Source of the DNA: Gemmatimonadaceae bacterium
GTDB taxonomy: Bacteria > Latescibacterota > UBA2968 > UBA8231
Assembly (NCBI GenBank): GCA_026706075.1
Contig: JAPOZM010000040.1
Coordinates: 1 to 64,000, forward strand
Direction: 5' to 3'
DNA: 64,000 bases
Both the position numbers and the translations under genes were made by a program. This document shows, in pieces, positions 57,798 through 64,000 of the stretch. Position 1 is the stretch's first letter. The number at the start of each line of letters is the position of its first letter. Under the pieces are notes generated by a model. It was not told where the DNA came from, ran no database searches, and saw only the letters and a list, made by a program, of their open reading frames with translations.

Positions 57798-60362
57798 CTA
57801 CTCCCGCGGCTCCGGGAACTGCTCGTAGAGCAGGTTGAACGCCGCCGGGGTCCCGCAGACGTAGAGGGCGTCCGCGCCGGAGAGCGCCAACGGCGGGATC
57901 TCCAGCTGCACCTGGCCCCCGCGCTCGAAGGCGATCACCGAGCAGCCGGTGCGCTCGCGGATGCGGGCCTCCATGGGACGGGTGCCGAAGCGCCGGGCGG
58001 GCATCTTCACCAGCTTGATCCGCGGCTGGTGGGAGACCGCCTCGCCGAGGACGTGGTGGGCCAGGATCTGGCCGGCCACCTGGCTCACGGAGAGGGCGAA
58101 GTCGGCGCCGGCCTGCTGGAGGCGGCCCACGTTCTCCACGTGGTTGACGGCGGCGATGATCGGCACCTCGGGGGCGTAGTCGCGCACCACCGTGGTCGCC
58201 AGCAGGTCGGCGCTGTCGGTCTCGTGGGCCAGGCTCACGGCGCGGGCCCCGGCGATGGGGGTGCGCTCGAGGACCTCCCGGTCGAGGATGTCGCCGGCCA
58301 GGTCGACCCCCTCGCCGCCGGCGGGATCGACGACGAAGGTCGGCTCGCCGGCGCTGCGCAGGATCTCCACCAGCTTCTCCCGCACGTCGCCCGAGCCGAC
58401 CACCACCAGGGGCCCCTCCTCGGTGATGGGGCGCACCCAGTCGTCGAGGCGGCGGATGCTCTCGGGCGAGCCGGCGGCCACCAGGATCGACCCCGGCTGC
58501 AGGGTCTCGTCAGCCCCCGGAGGCGAGTGCAGGGAGTCCTCCCTCCACTGGCCGACGATCTGGGTGCCGGTGCGGGCCCTCAGCTCGCTGCCGGCCAGGC
58601 TCTGCCCCGCCAGGGGACTGCCGTCGTGGACGCGGATCTCGGCCACCTCCAGCAGGTGGCCCAGGGGCTCGACGCCGGCCACCCGGGGGCCGATGCGGGC
58701 GCTGGCGCGCACGGCCAGGACCGCGGCCAGGGCGTGGTTCGGGGTGAAGGCGGCGCTGGCCCCGGCCAGCATCATCGGCGCCCTCCGGGTCGGCTCCTCG
58801 ATCAGCGCCACGATCGTCCCCCGGAACCCCTGCTCCCGGGCCCCGAGGGCGAAGAGGGCGTTGCGGTCGTCCTCGCCGTTGGCCACCAGGGCCCGGGCCC
58901 CGGCCAGCCGCCGCAGGTCCAGCTCGTCCTCGGCCAGGGAGGCGTGTACGACCCGCTCTCCGCGCTCCAGCAGCCGCCGGGCGACGGTCTCGTCCTCCTC
59001 GACCACGACCGCCGGGCGCCCCCGGCTCTGCAGCTCCTCCATCAGCCCCTCCACCTCGGGGCCGAACCCGTAGATGACGACGTCCTCCTCCTCCACCTCG
59101 GGCAGGCTCCTCGGCAGCTGGCCGGTGAAGCGCTCCTCCACCAGGGGGTCGCCGAACTTGTCGATCAGCACGACGCCGCGGGGGGCGTCCTGCTGGCGCG
59201 CCGCCCGGCCCTGGAGGAGCACGGCGCAGCCCTTCAGCGCCAGGGGGGTGAACAGGTTGAGCAGGAAGGCGGTGAAGATGAGGACGGTGAAGGTGCCCTG
59301 GTCGAAGGCGCCCCGGCTCAGGGCCAGGGAGGCGAGGATGAGGGCCATCTCGGCGCGGGCGCACATGCCCACGCCCACGGTGAGGGCCTCGCGGAAGGGC
59401 AGGCCCACGCGCAGGGCCATGCCCCCGGCGCTGAGGATCTGGCCGACGATGACGAGGAGGGTGAGGAGGACGATGAACCCCACCTGGGCGGCGGTGATGT
59501 CGAAGGTGACGGAGAACCCGAGGGAGATGAAGAAGATCGGCCCGAGGAAGGAGTAGGCGATGCCGTAGGCGCGGTCGTTGACCACCCGCACCAGGTTGGG
59601 GTGGGCGATCTTCTCCTCGAAGAACAGGCCCGCCAGGTAAGCGCCGAGGATCATGTGCAGGCCGATCGCCTCGGCGATCAGGCCGGCGCCGAAGGCGGTG
59701 ACCAGGACGAAGGTGAAGCCCTTGCCGCCCTCGGAGCGGAAGGGCAGGTGCAGGCGCGGATAGACCCAGGTGGCCAGGCCCAGGCAGATGGCGAAGAAGC
59801 CGAGGACCTTGCCCAGGGTGAGGAGGATCGCCATGGGCTCGAAGGTGCCGCCCGTGAGCAGGCCGATGACGACGCCGAAGAAGACGATCGTCAACAGGTT
59901 GTCGAAGACGCAGCAGGCGAGGAAGACGTGGGCCACGCGGGTGTTGGCCAGGCCCAGGTCGCGCAGGCTCTTGAGGGTGATGACCACGGCCGTGGTCGCC
60001 ATGGTCAGGCCGACGAAGGTGGCGCCCACGTAGTCGAGGCCGAAGGCCAGGGCCAGGCCGAAGCCGACGCCGAAGGGGACGACGGCCCCCACCACCGCCA
60101 CGCCCACCGAACGCCTGAGGGCGCCGAAGAACTCGTGGGGCTGGGTCTCCACCCCGGCGTGGAACATGAGGAAGAAGATGCCGATCTCGGCCAGCAGCTG
60201 GATCGTCTCGTCGGGCTGGATCAGCCCGAGCACGGCCGGCCCCACCACCACCCCGACGATGAGCTCCCCCGTCACCGTCGGCAGCCCCAGGGGCCGCAGG
60301 GTGACGGCCACCAGCCAGATGCCGGCGAGCAGGATCAGCAGGTCGAGGGCGATCTCGTGCAC
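57798..60362 (-). CDS. Kef-type monovalent cation:proton antiporter with two RCK units (CPA2 family)
   Basis: 854 residues. About twelve membrane helices fill residues 1-385, with TGELIVGVVVGPAVLGLI, FFLMFHAGVETQP and AFGAGLIAEAIGLHMILGAYLAGL typical of the Na/H exchanger fold. Two RCK-like halves follow: VVIYGFGPEVEGLMEELQSRG (TrkA-N 1) with a TrkA-C ending near LEVAEIRVHDGSPLAGQSLAGSELRARTGTQIVGQWRE, and a second, VVVGSGDVREKLVEILRSAG, with a final TrkA-C. Nucleotide-gated K+ or Na+ efflux is likely. The start is GTG at 60362; the Gfo/Idh stop is 8 bp upstream. Confidence 0.88.
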   Translation of the reverse strand: MHEIALDLLILLAGIWLVAVTLRPLGLPTVTGELIVGVVVGPAVLGLIQPDETIQLLAEIGIFFLMFHAGVETQPHEFFGALRRSVGVAVVGAVVPFGVGFGLALAFGLDYVGATFVGLTMATTAVVITLKSLRDLGLANTRVAHVFLACCVFDNLLTIVFFGVVIGLLTGGTFEPMAILLTLGKVLGFFAICLGLATWVYPRLHLPFRSEGGKGFTFVLVTAFGAGLIAEAIGLHMILGAYLAGLFFEEKIAHPNLVRVVNDRAYGIAYSFLGPIFFISLGFSVTFDITAAQVGFIVLLTLLVIVGQILSAGGMALRVGLPFREALTVGVGMCARAEMALILASLALSRGAFDQGTFTVLIFTAFLLNLFTPLALKGCAVLLQGRAARQQDAPRGVVLIDKFGDPLVEERFTGQLPRSLPEVEEEDVVIYGFGPEVEGLMEELQSRGRPAVVVEEDETVARRLLERGERVVHASLAEDELDLRRLAGARALVANGEDDRNALFALGAREQGFRGTIVALIEEPTRRAPMMLAGASAAFTPNHALAAVLAVRASARIGPRVAGVEPLGHLLEVAEIRVHDGSPLAGQSLAGSELRARTGTQIVGQWREDSLHSPPGADETLQPGSILVAAGSPESIRRLDDWVRPITEEGPLVVVGSGDVREKLVEILRSAGEPTFVVDPAGGEGVDLAGDILDREVLERTPIAGARAVSLAHETDSADLLATTVVRDYAPEVPIIAAVNHVENVGRLQQAGADFALSVSQVAGQILAHHVLGEAVSHQPRIKLVKMPARRFGTRPMEARIRERTGCSVIAFERGGQVQLEIPPLALSGADALYVCGTPAAFNLLYEQFPEPRE

Positions 60363-60370
60363 GGCCGGGT

Positions 60371-61468
60371 CTACCGGAACCAGTCGTAGTTCAGTCCGAG
60401 GGAACGGTCGCCCAGGGGCAGGTCGACGCGCTGTCCGCCATTGGCCGAGGACACCTTGAGGGCGATCTCCACCTCCAGGGCCGTCGCCACCCGCCGGCCC
60501 GAATTCTTGGGCTCGTCCAGGCGCCCGGCGAGGCAGTCCATCACGTCGTTGAGGGTGTAGATGCCGCCGTAGGGGGGCACGAACTGCGGTTTCGGCCACG
60601 GCATGGGGGTGCGCCGCACGCCGTCGTCCACCTCCACGTCCTGGGTCCGCCGCCAGCCCTCCAGGAAGTCGAACCACATCTCGCCGCGGCCGCCGGTGAT
60701 CCGCACCCCGGGGGCGCCCCGGCGGAAGTGCACGGCGAGGCCGTCCTCGCAGACCATCATCCCCTGGCCGGTGAACTCGTCGCTGCCGGTCTCCCGCCTC
60801 GGCTGGTCGCCGGTGCCGGTCACCCAGGCGGGCCGGCTGTCGAGGAAGTACGACCAGTTCTGGTGCTGGGCGCCGGGGGCGGACGCCTCGATGGAGACCA
60901 GCGGGCCCACGCCGCCGTCCCGCAGCAGCTGGCGGGCCCGGGCGAAGGAGGGATGGGTGGTGGTGATCGAGCCGCAGCTCAGGGGCACGCCGGCGGCGGC
61001 GCAGGTGCTCACCATGCGGTCCGCCTCCTCGAGGGTGTGGGCCATCGGCTTCTCGGTGAAGATCCCCTTCGCCCCGCACTCGACGGCCAGGCAGGTGAGG
61101 TCGGCCCGGTGCTTGACGTTGGTGGCGATGGCGACGATGTCGGGGCGCTCGGCGCGCAGCATCTCCCCGGCGTCGGTGTAGAGGGCGTCCTTCACGCCGT
61201 AGCGCTCGGAGAACGCCCGCAGGCGCTTGCGGTCGCGCTCGGCGGCGGCCACCAGCTCGATCTCGGGCCGATCGTGAAGGGCCTCGGCATAGGAGGTGGG
61301 AAGCCCCTCGGTGCCTGGGTGGGTGTGGTGGTGGAAGCGCCGGTGCAGGTCCAGCTCCGGCGTCGGCCGGTCGATGTCGTCCACGTTCCAGGTGCCGGTG
61401 CGCGCGGCCAGGTCGTAGAGCATGCCCATCCAGCCGAGGCCGATGACGGCGCCGCGGTACTCGCTCAT
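60371..61468 (-). CDS. Gfo/Idh/MocA family oxidoreductase
   Basis: 365 residues. GAVIGLGWMGMLYDLAA is the dinucleotide site, GIFTEKPMAHTLEEADRMV has the catalytic EKP, and SITTTHPSFARARQL follows at the active site. It lacks the usual H..D pair of the sugar dehydrogenase subgroup in the same form. The substrate is unknown, probably a cyclitol or sugar. The ATG overlaps the stop of the lipoprotein gene upstream by four bases. Such enzymes are abundant in Latescibacterota-like genomes. Confidence 0.88.
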   Translation of the reverse strand: MSEYRGAVIGLGWMGMLYDLAARTGTWNVDDIDRPTPELDLHRRFHHHTHPGTEGLPTSYAEALHDRPEIELVAAAERDRKRLRAFSERYGVKDALYTDAGEMLRAERPDIVAIATNVKHRADLTCLAVECGAKGIFTEKPMAHTLEEADRMVSTCAAAGVPLSCGSITTTHPSFARARQLLRDGGVGPLVSIEASAPGAQHQNWSYFLDSRPAWVTGTGDQPRRETGSDEFTGQGMMVCEDGLAVHFRRGAPGVRITGGRGEMWFDFLEGWRRTQDVEVDDGVRRTPMPWPKPQFVPPYGGIYTLNDVMDCLAGRLDEPKNSGRRVATALEVEIALKVSSANGGQRVDLPLGDRSLGLNYDWFR

Positions 61469-61956
61469 TTCTGCTCCTCCTTTTCCAGAAGGGTGAGGCG
61501 CGCCGCGATGCGCATCTCCGCCAGGCCGAAGCGGCCGAGGTCGGGGGTGGTGCGCACCACGAAGGTGCCCTCTTCCACGCGGGTCTGTCCCGCGGCGAAG
61601 TCCACCGGCTGGCCGAAGGGGATGAACCAGTCGATGACGAAGCCGGTGTCGTCGAAGAAACGCAGATCGTAGCGCATCTGCAGGGTTTGGTCCGCGGTGT
61701 TGCGGAACTCGATACGGAAGGGCCCCTCCACCTCCACGTCGTTCTCCTGGCCCGTGGGCAGCTCGACGGCGGGGAACCAGCTCGCCGAGTCGACCACCAC
61801 CGCCTCGCTCAGGCCCGGGGGCGCCGAGTCGATCTGCAGGACCGTGCGCAGGTCCTCCGGCCCCCGCCAGCGCAGGGGGTCCTCGGCGTCGCCGCAGCTC
61901 CAGGCGGTGAGCCCCAGAATCGCCGCCAGGGCTGCAGCCGTCAGGGTCGCCCTCAC
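61465..61956 (-). CDS. Lipoprotein of unknown function
   Basis: 163 residues from GTG. ATLTAAALAAILGLTAWSC is the signal with Cys near residue 21. The mature part is beta-rich: VEGPFRIEFRNTADQTLQMRYDLRFFDDTGFVIDWFIPFGQPVDFAAGQTRVEEG resembles periplasmic DUF1425/YcfL-like folds, a comparison by eye only. It is coupled to the upstream methyltransferase stop by GTGA and to the Gfo/Idh start by ATGA, so four genes form one unit. Confidence 0.7.
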   Translation of the reverse strand: MRATLTAAALAAILGLTAWSCGDAEDPLRWRGPEDLRTVLQIDSAPPGLSEAVVVDSASWFPAVELPTGQENDVEVEGPFRIEFRNTADQTLQMRYDLRFFDDTGFVIDWFIPFGQPVDFAAGQTRVEEGTFVVRTTPDLGRFGLAEMRIAARLTLLEKEEQK

Positions 61957-62930
61957 CCGGCCCCCTCCGTGCTTTCCCGCTTGCGCAGCCTCGCCACGAA
62001 GAACGCCTCCCGCGTCTCGTCGGGGGCCAGGCGCGCGCAGCGCTCCACCGCCGGGTGGAAGCCCCGCCCTTCCCACTCCTGCAGTGCCGGCGCCGTCCAC
62101 GGCTCCGGCAGGTCGAGGGACTCCACCACCAGGGAGTCCCCGAAGCGCTCGAGGAGTCCGTCGACGACGGCCTCGTTCTCCTCCGGCGCCAGGGTGCAGG
62201 TGCAGTACACGAGGACGCCCCCGGGCTTGAGGGCCCGCACCGCCGAGATGGCCAGCTGTTTCTGCTTGCGCGCCATGTCGCGGATCTTCTTCGGCCCCCA
62301 GTAGCGGAAGCTGGCCGGGTCGCCGGCGCGGAAACGGCCCTCGGCAGTGCAGGGCGCGTCGAGGAGCACCCGGTCGAAGCGCTCCGGCACCTTGCGGCCC
62401 ACGCCGCCGCCGTCGGCGAGGTAGGTCTCGGCGATGGTCACGCCGCATCGCTCCAGGTTGCGCCGCAGCCGGTGGAAGCGGCCCTTCACCGACTCCACCG
62501 CGGCGATGCGCCCGCGGTTGGCCATGCGCCCGGCGAGCTGCACGGTCTTGCCGCCCGGCGCCGCCGCCAGGTCGAGGACCTCCTCTCCCGGCCGCGGGTC
62601 GAGCACCAGGACGGGCACCATGCTGGAGGGGTTCTGCAAGTAGACGCGGCCTTCGAGTGCCGCGGCGCTGTCGACGAGGGCGGGGCGCTCCGCCGGCGGC
62701 GACACCCAGGCCCCGGGGGGCCACTCGAGCGCCTGGCAGGTGATTCCCTCCCGCCCCAGCTCGGCGACCGCCTCCTCCTCCGAAGCCTTGAGGGTGTTGA
62801 CGCGGAAGGCCGCCGCGGGCGGAGCGCGGAGGGAGCGGCGCCAGCCCTCGAGGCGCGAGGCGGGCAGCAGCCGCTCCACGCGGGAGACGAACCCGTCCGG
62901 CAGTCCGGCTTCGGGATTGCAGTCGCTCAT
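61953..62930 (-). CDS. RsmB/RsmF-family (NOL1/NOP2/Sun) RNA cytosine-5 methyltransferase
   Basis: 325 residues. VLDLAAAPGGKTVQLAGRM is the SAM motif, LLDAPCTAEGRFR has the catalytic Cys (usual PCSGEG/TG), and YCTCTLAPEENEAVVD holds the second cysteine of the TC motif. AAFRVNTLKASEEEAVAEL and VYLQNPSSMVPVLVL are N-terminal family blocks. It probably methylates C5 of cytosines in 16S rRNA or a tRNA. The ATG at 62930 opens the four-gene unit. Confidence 0.85.
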   Translation of the reverse strand: MSDCNPEAGLPDGFVSRVERLLPASRLEGWRRSLRAPPAAAFRVNTLKASEEEAVAELGREGITCQALEWPPGAWVSPPAERPALVDSAAALEGRVYLQNPSSMVPVLVLDPRPGEEVLDLAAAPGGKTVQLAGRMANRGRIAAVESVKGRFHRLRRNLERCGVTIAETYLADGGGVGRKVPERFDRVLLDAPCTAEGRFRAGDPASFRYWGPKKIRDMARKQKQLAISAVRALKPGGVLVYCTCTLAPEENEAVVDGLLERFGDSLVVESLDLPEPWTAPALQEWEGRGFHPAVERCARLAPDETREAFFVARLRKRESTEGAG

Positions 62931-62968
62931 ATGACTCGGAGACGCTGTCCTATATGTACCGCCACTGA

Positions 62969-63182
62969 CCGGGGCCCGCCAACCGGCCACGTCTGCCGCG
63001 CGGAGAGACTTCGGCCACCCGCGGGGCCGCCGGTCCGCCCGCCAACCGGCCGCGTCCGCTCGCCGAGGGATGTCGGCCGCCCGCCAGGGCCGCCGGCCGC
63101 GGAGGGACTTCGGCCACCCGCGGCCACGGTGTCCGCCCGCCAACCCGACCGCTCGCCGCGGGATCCCACCCACCCGGCAGCC
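62969..63182. repeat. Imperfect GC-rich tandem repeat in a divergent intergenic region
   Basis: Two copies of roughly 99 bp: the first begins CGGAGAGACTTCGGCCACCC at 63001, the second CGGAGGGACTTCGGCCACCC at 63100. Each is followed by CCGCCCGCCAAC and then CCG-GGGAT and GCCGCCGGCCG blocks. A partial third copy precedes at 62969 (GGCCCGCCAACCGGCC). The 381-bp gap (62931-63311) holds no gene. Confidence 0.7.
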
Positions 63183-63311
63183 GCCGGCCGCAGGACCGGG
63201 GTTGCCACCGTACCCGTGGCCGACGTATCCCATAGACCGCCGGAACGCCCGGCTTGCCTCGGGCATCGGTCCTGCAGAGACTCGCTTCCCCCCCATCGTG
63301 GAGCCCACCGA

Positions 63312-64000
63312 ATGACACGAAAGACCGCCATCGCTCCGGTCCTGATCCTCGCCCTGGCCGCCCTCGCCTCCGCGGAGAACGCCGACCGTCCGCGCATCAA
63401 GGTCGAGACGGTCAACCCATGGACCCACCTGGACCTGCGCAACGACCCCGACCACTTCCAGTTCGCCATCGTCGCCGACCGCACCGGCGGCCACCGGGAG
63501 GGCGTCTTCGCCGACGCCGTGGGCAAGCTGAACCTGCTGCAGCCCGAGTTCGTCATGAGCGTGGGCGACCTCATCGAGGGCTATACCGAGAACCGGGAGA
63601 CCCTCGCCGCCGAGTGGGACGAGTTCGACGGCTTCGTCGACTCCCTCGACATGCCCTTCTTCTACCTGCCGGGCAACCACGACATCTCCAACGAGGTCAT
63701 GGCCGAGGTCTGGGCCGAGCGTCTCGGCCGCGCCTGGTACTCCTTCGTCTACCGAGACGTGCTCTTCGTCTGCCTCAACTCCGAGGACGGGGAACCCGCC
63801 AACGTGGGAGCCGAGCAGCGCGACTGGCTGGCGGGCGTGCTCGACGAGCACCGCGACGTGCGCTGGACCCTGGTCTTCGTCCACAAGCCTCTGTGGAACT
63901 ACGCGGACGACGGAGTGTTGCGGGACACGGGCTGGGCCGAGGTGGAGGAGCTGCTCCGCGGGCGCCGGCACACGGTCTTCGCCGGCCACTTCCACCGCTA
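63312..64000 (+). CDS. Secreted metallophosphoesterase (3' truncated by the window)
   Basis: 229 residues visible; the gene continues beyond the end. TAIAPVLILALAALASA is a signal peptide. Calcineurin-like motifs in order: FAIVADRTGG (Asp), SVGDLIEG (GD), FYLPGNHDIS (GNHD), TLVFVHKPLW (His) and FAGHFHRY (GHxH). The first motif lacks the usual D-x-H, reading ADRTGG, which is common in exported purple-acid-like or 5'-nucleotidase-type members. The substrate is unknown. It is transcribed away from the methyltransferase unit across the repeat. Confidence 0.85.
   Translation, partial: MTRKTAIAPVLILALAALASAENADRPRIKVETVNPWTHLDLRNDPDHFQFAIVADRTGGHREGVFADAVGKLNLLQPEFVMSVGDLIEGYTENRETLAAEWDEFDGFVDSLDMPFFYLPGNHDISNEVMAEVWAERLGRAWYSFVYRDVLFVCLNSEDGEPANVGAEQRDWLAGVLDEHRDVRWTLVFVHKPLWNYADDGVLRDTGWAEVEELLRGRRHTVFAGHFHR

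Noticed and set aside
58029..60389. A 786-residue plus-strand open frame
   Set aside because: Opposite the Kef-type transporter; low-complexity sequence with no family motifs. A shadow.

Overview
The window is a very GC-rich, densely packed bacterial chromosome segment of mostly core genes, with a few accessory patches. Several features suggest an uncultivated member of the FCB assemblage (Latescibacterota, Krumholzibacteriota or Eisenbacteria-like); this is inference. They are a DUF2330 protein with a YPNPFN-type C-terminal sorting domain, BamD and CpoB-like envelope lipoproteins, two TonB-dependent receptors, paired phytanoyl-CoA-dioxygenase-like and Gfo/Idh enzymes, and a recA operator resembling the LexA box reported for Fibrobacter. 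Neighbouring genes are very often coupled by 1- or 4-base start/stop overlaps (TGATG, ATGA, GTGA), so many short operons can be read directly.

Layout. 0-2.8 kb: end of a glutamate synthase FMN-domain protein, then a GltD-like flavoprotein fused to a second FMN-type domain. 2.9-3.7 kb: a lower-GC possible nuclease-fold gene. 3.7-9.8 kb (minus): PLP decarboxylase, DUF2330 secreted protein, DUF362-like protein, GlcF. 9.9-14.1 kb (plus): murB, a class I amidotransferase, a secreted protein, DUF4862 and a sugar isomerase-like protein. 14.3-21.6 kb (minus): yaaA, a small protein plus hpt, recA with a candidate SOS promoter, prfA-prmC, rpmE2, rho. 22-24.1 kb: dnaG and two tRNAs. 24.5-29.6 kb: a compact acyl-chain module (KAS III-like, FabA, FabZ, KAS II-like, ACP, acyltransferase, and a convergent phosphopantetheinyl transferase). 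29.8-33.8 kb: TPR lipoprotein, ceramidase-like membrane protein, glycosyltransferase-39-like protein, Gfo/Idh. 34-37.3 kb: zinc-ribbon coiled-coil protein, RNase P RNA, LPP20-like protein, pyrF running into tRNA-Pro, then tRNA-Arg and tRNA-His. 37.3-41.8 kb: heptose-type nucleotidyltransferase, cpoB-like, unknown, bamD, nadD, thrC, tRNA-Arg. 41.9-47.5 kb: TonB receptor with two PhyH-type dioxygenases. 47.5-51.5 kb (minus): TPR lipoprotein, TonB receptor, winged-helix regulator and membrane protein. 51.7-55.6 kb: triple RidA fusion, EgtB-like protein, secreted Fn3-like protein, DUF4389 protein. 55.6-57.8 kb: a rearranged patch with a Xre/MbcA-RES toxin-antitoxin pair between 22-bp direct repeats, duplicated 3' ends of both flanking genes, and a small outer-membrane barrel. 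57.8-64 kb: Kef-type transporter, Gfo/Idh, lipoprotein, rRNA methyltransferase, a GC-rich repeat, and a truncated secreted phosphoesterase.

Most noteworthy: the self-contained acyl-chain module with its own ACP and activating enzyme; the duplicated gene ends and direct repeats around the toxin-antitoxin pair; the candidate LexA box between the recA -35 and -10; a three-domain RidA protein lacking the catalytic arginine in every repeat; and the receptor operon pairing a PhyH-HEAT fusion with a second PhyH enzyme. All family assignments come from reading motifs; no database search was run.
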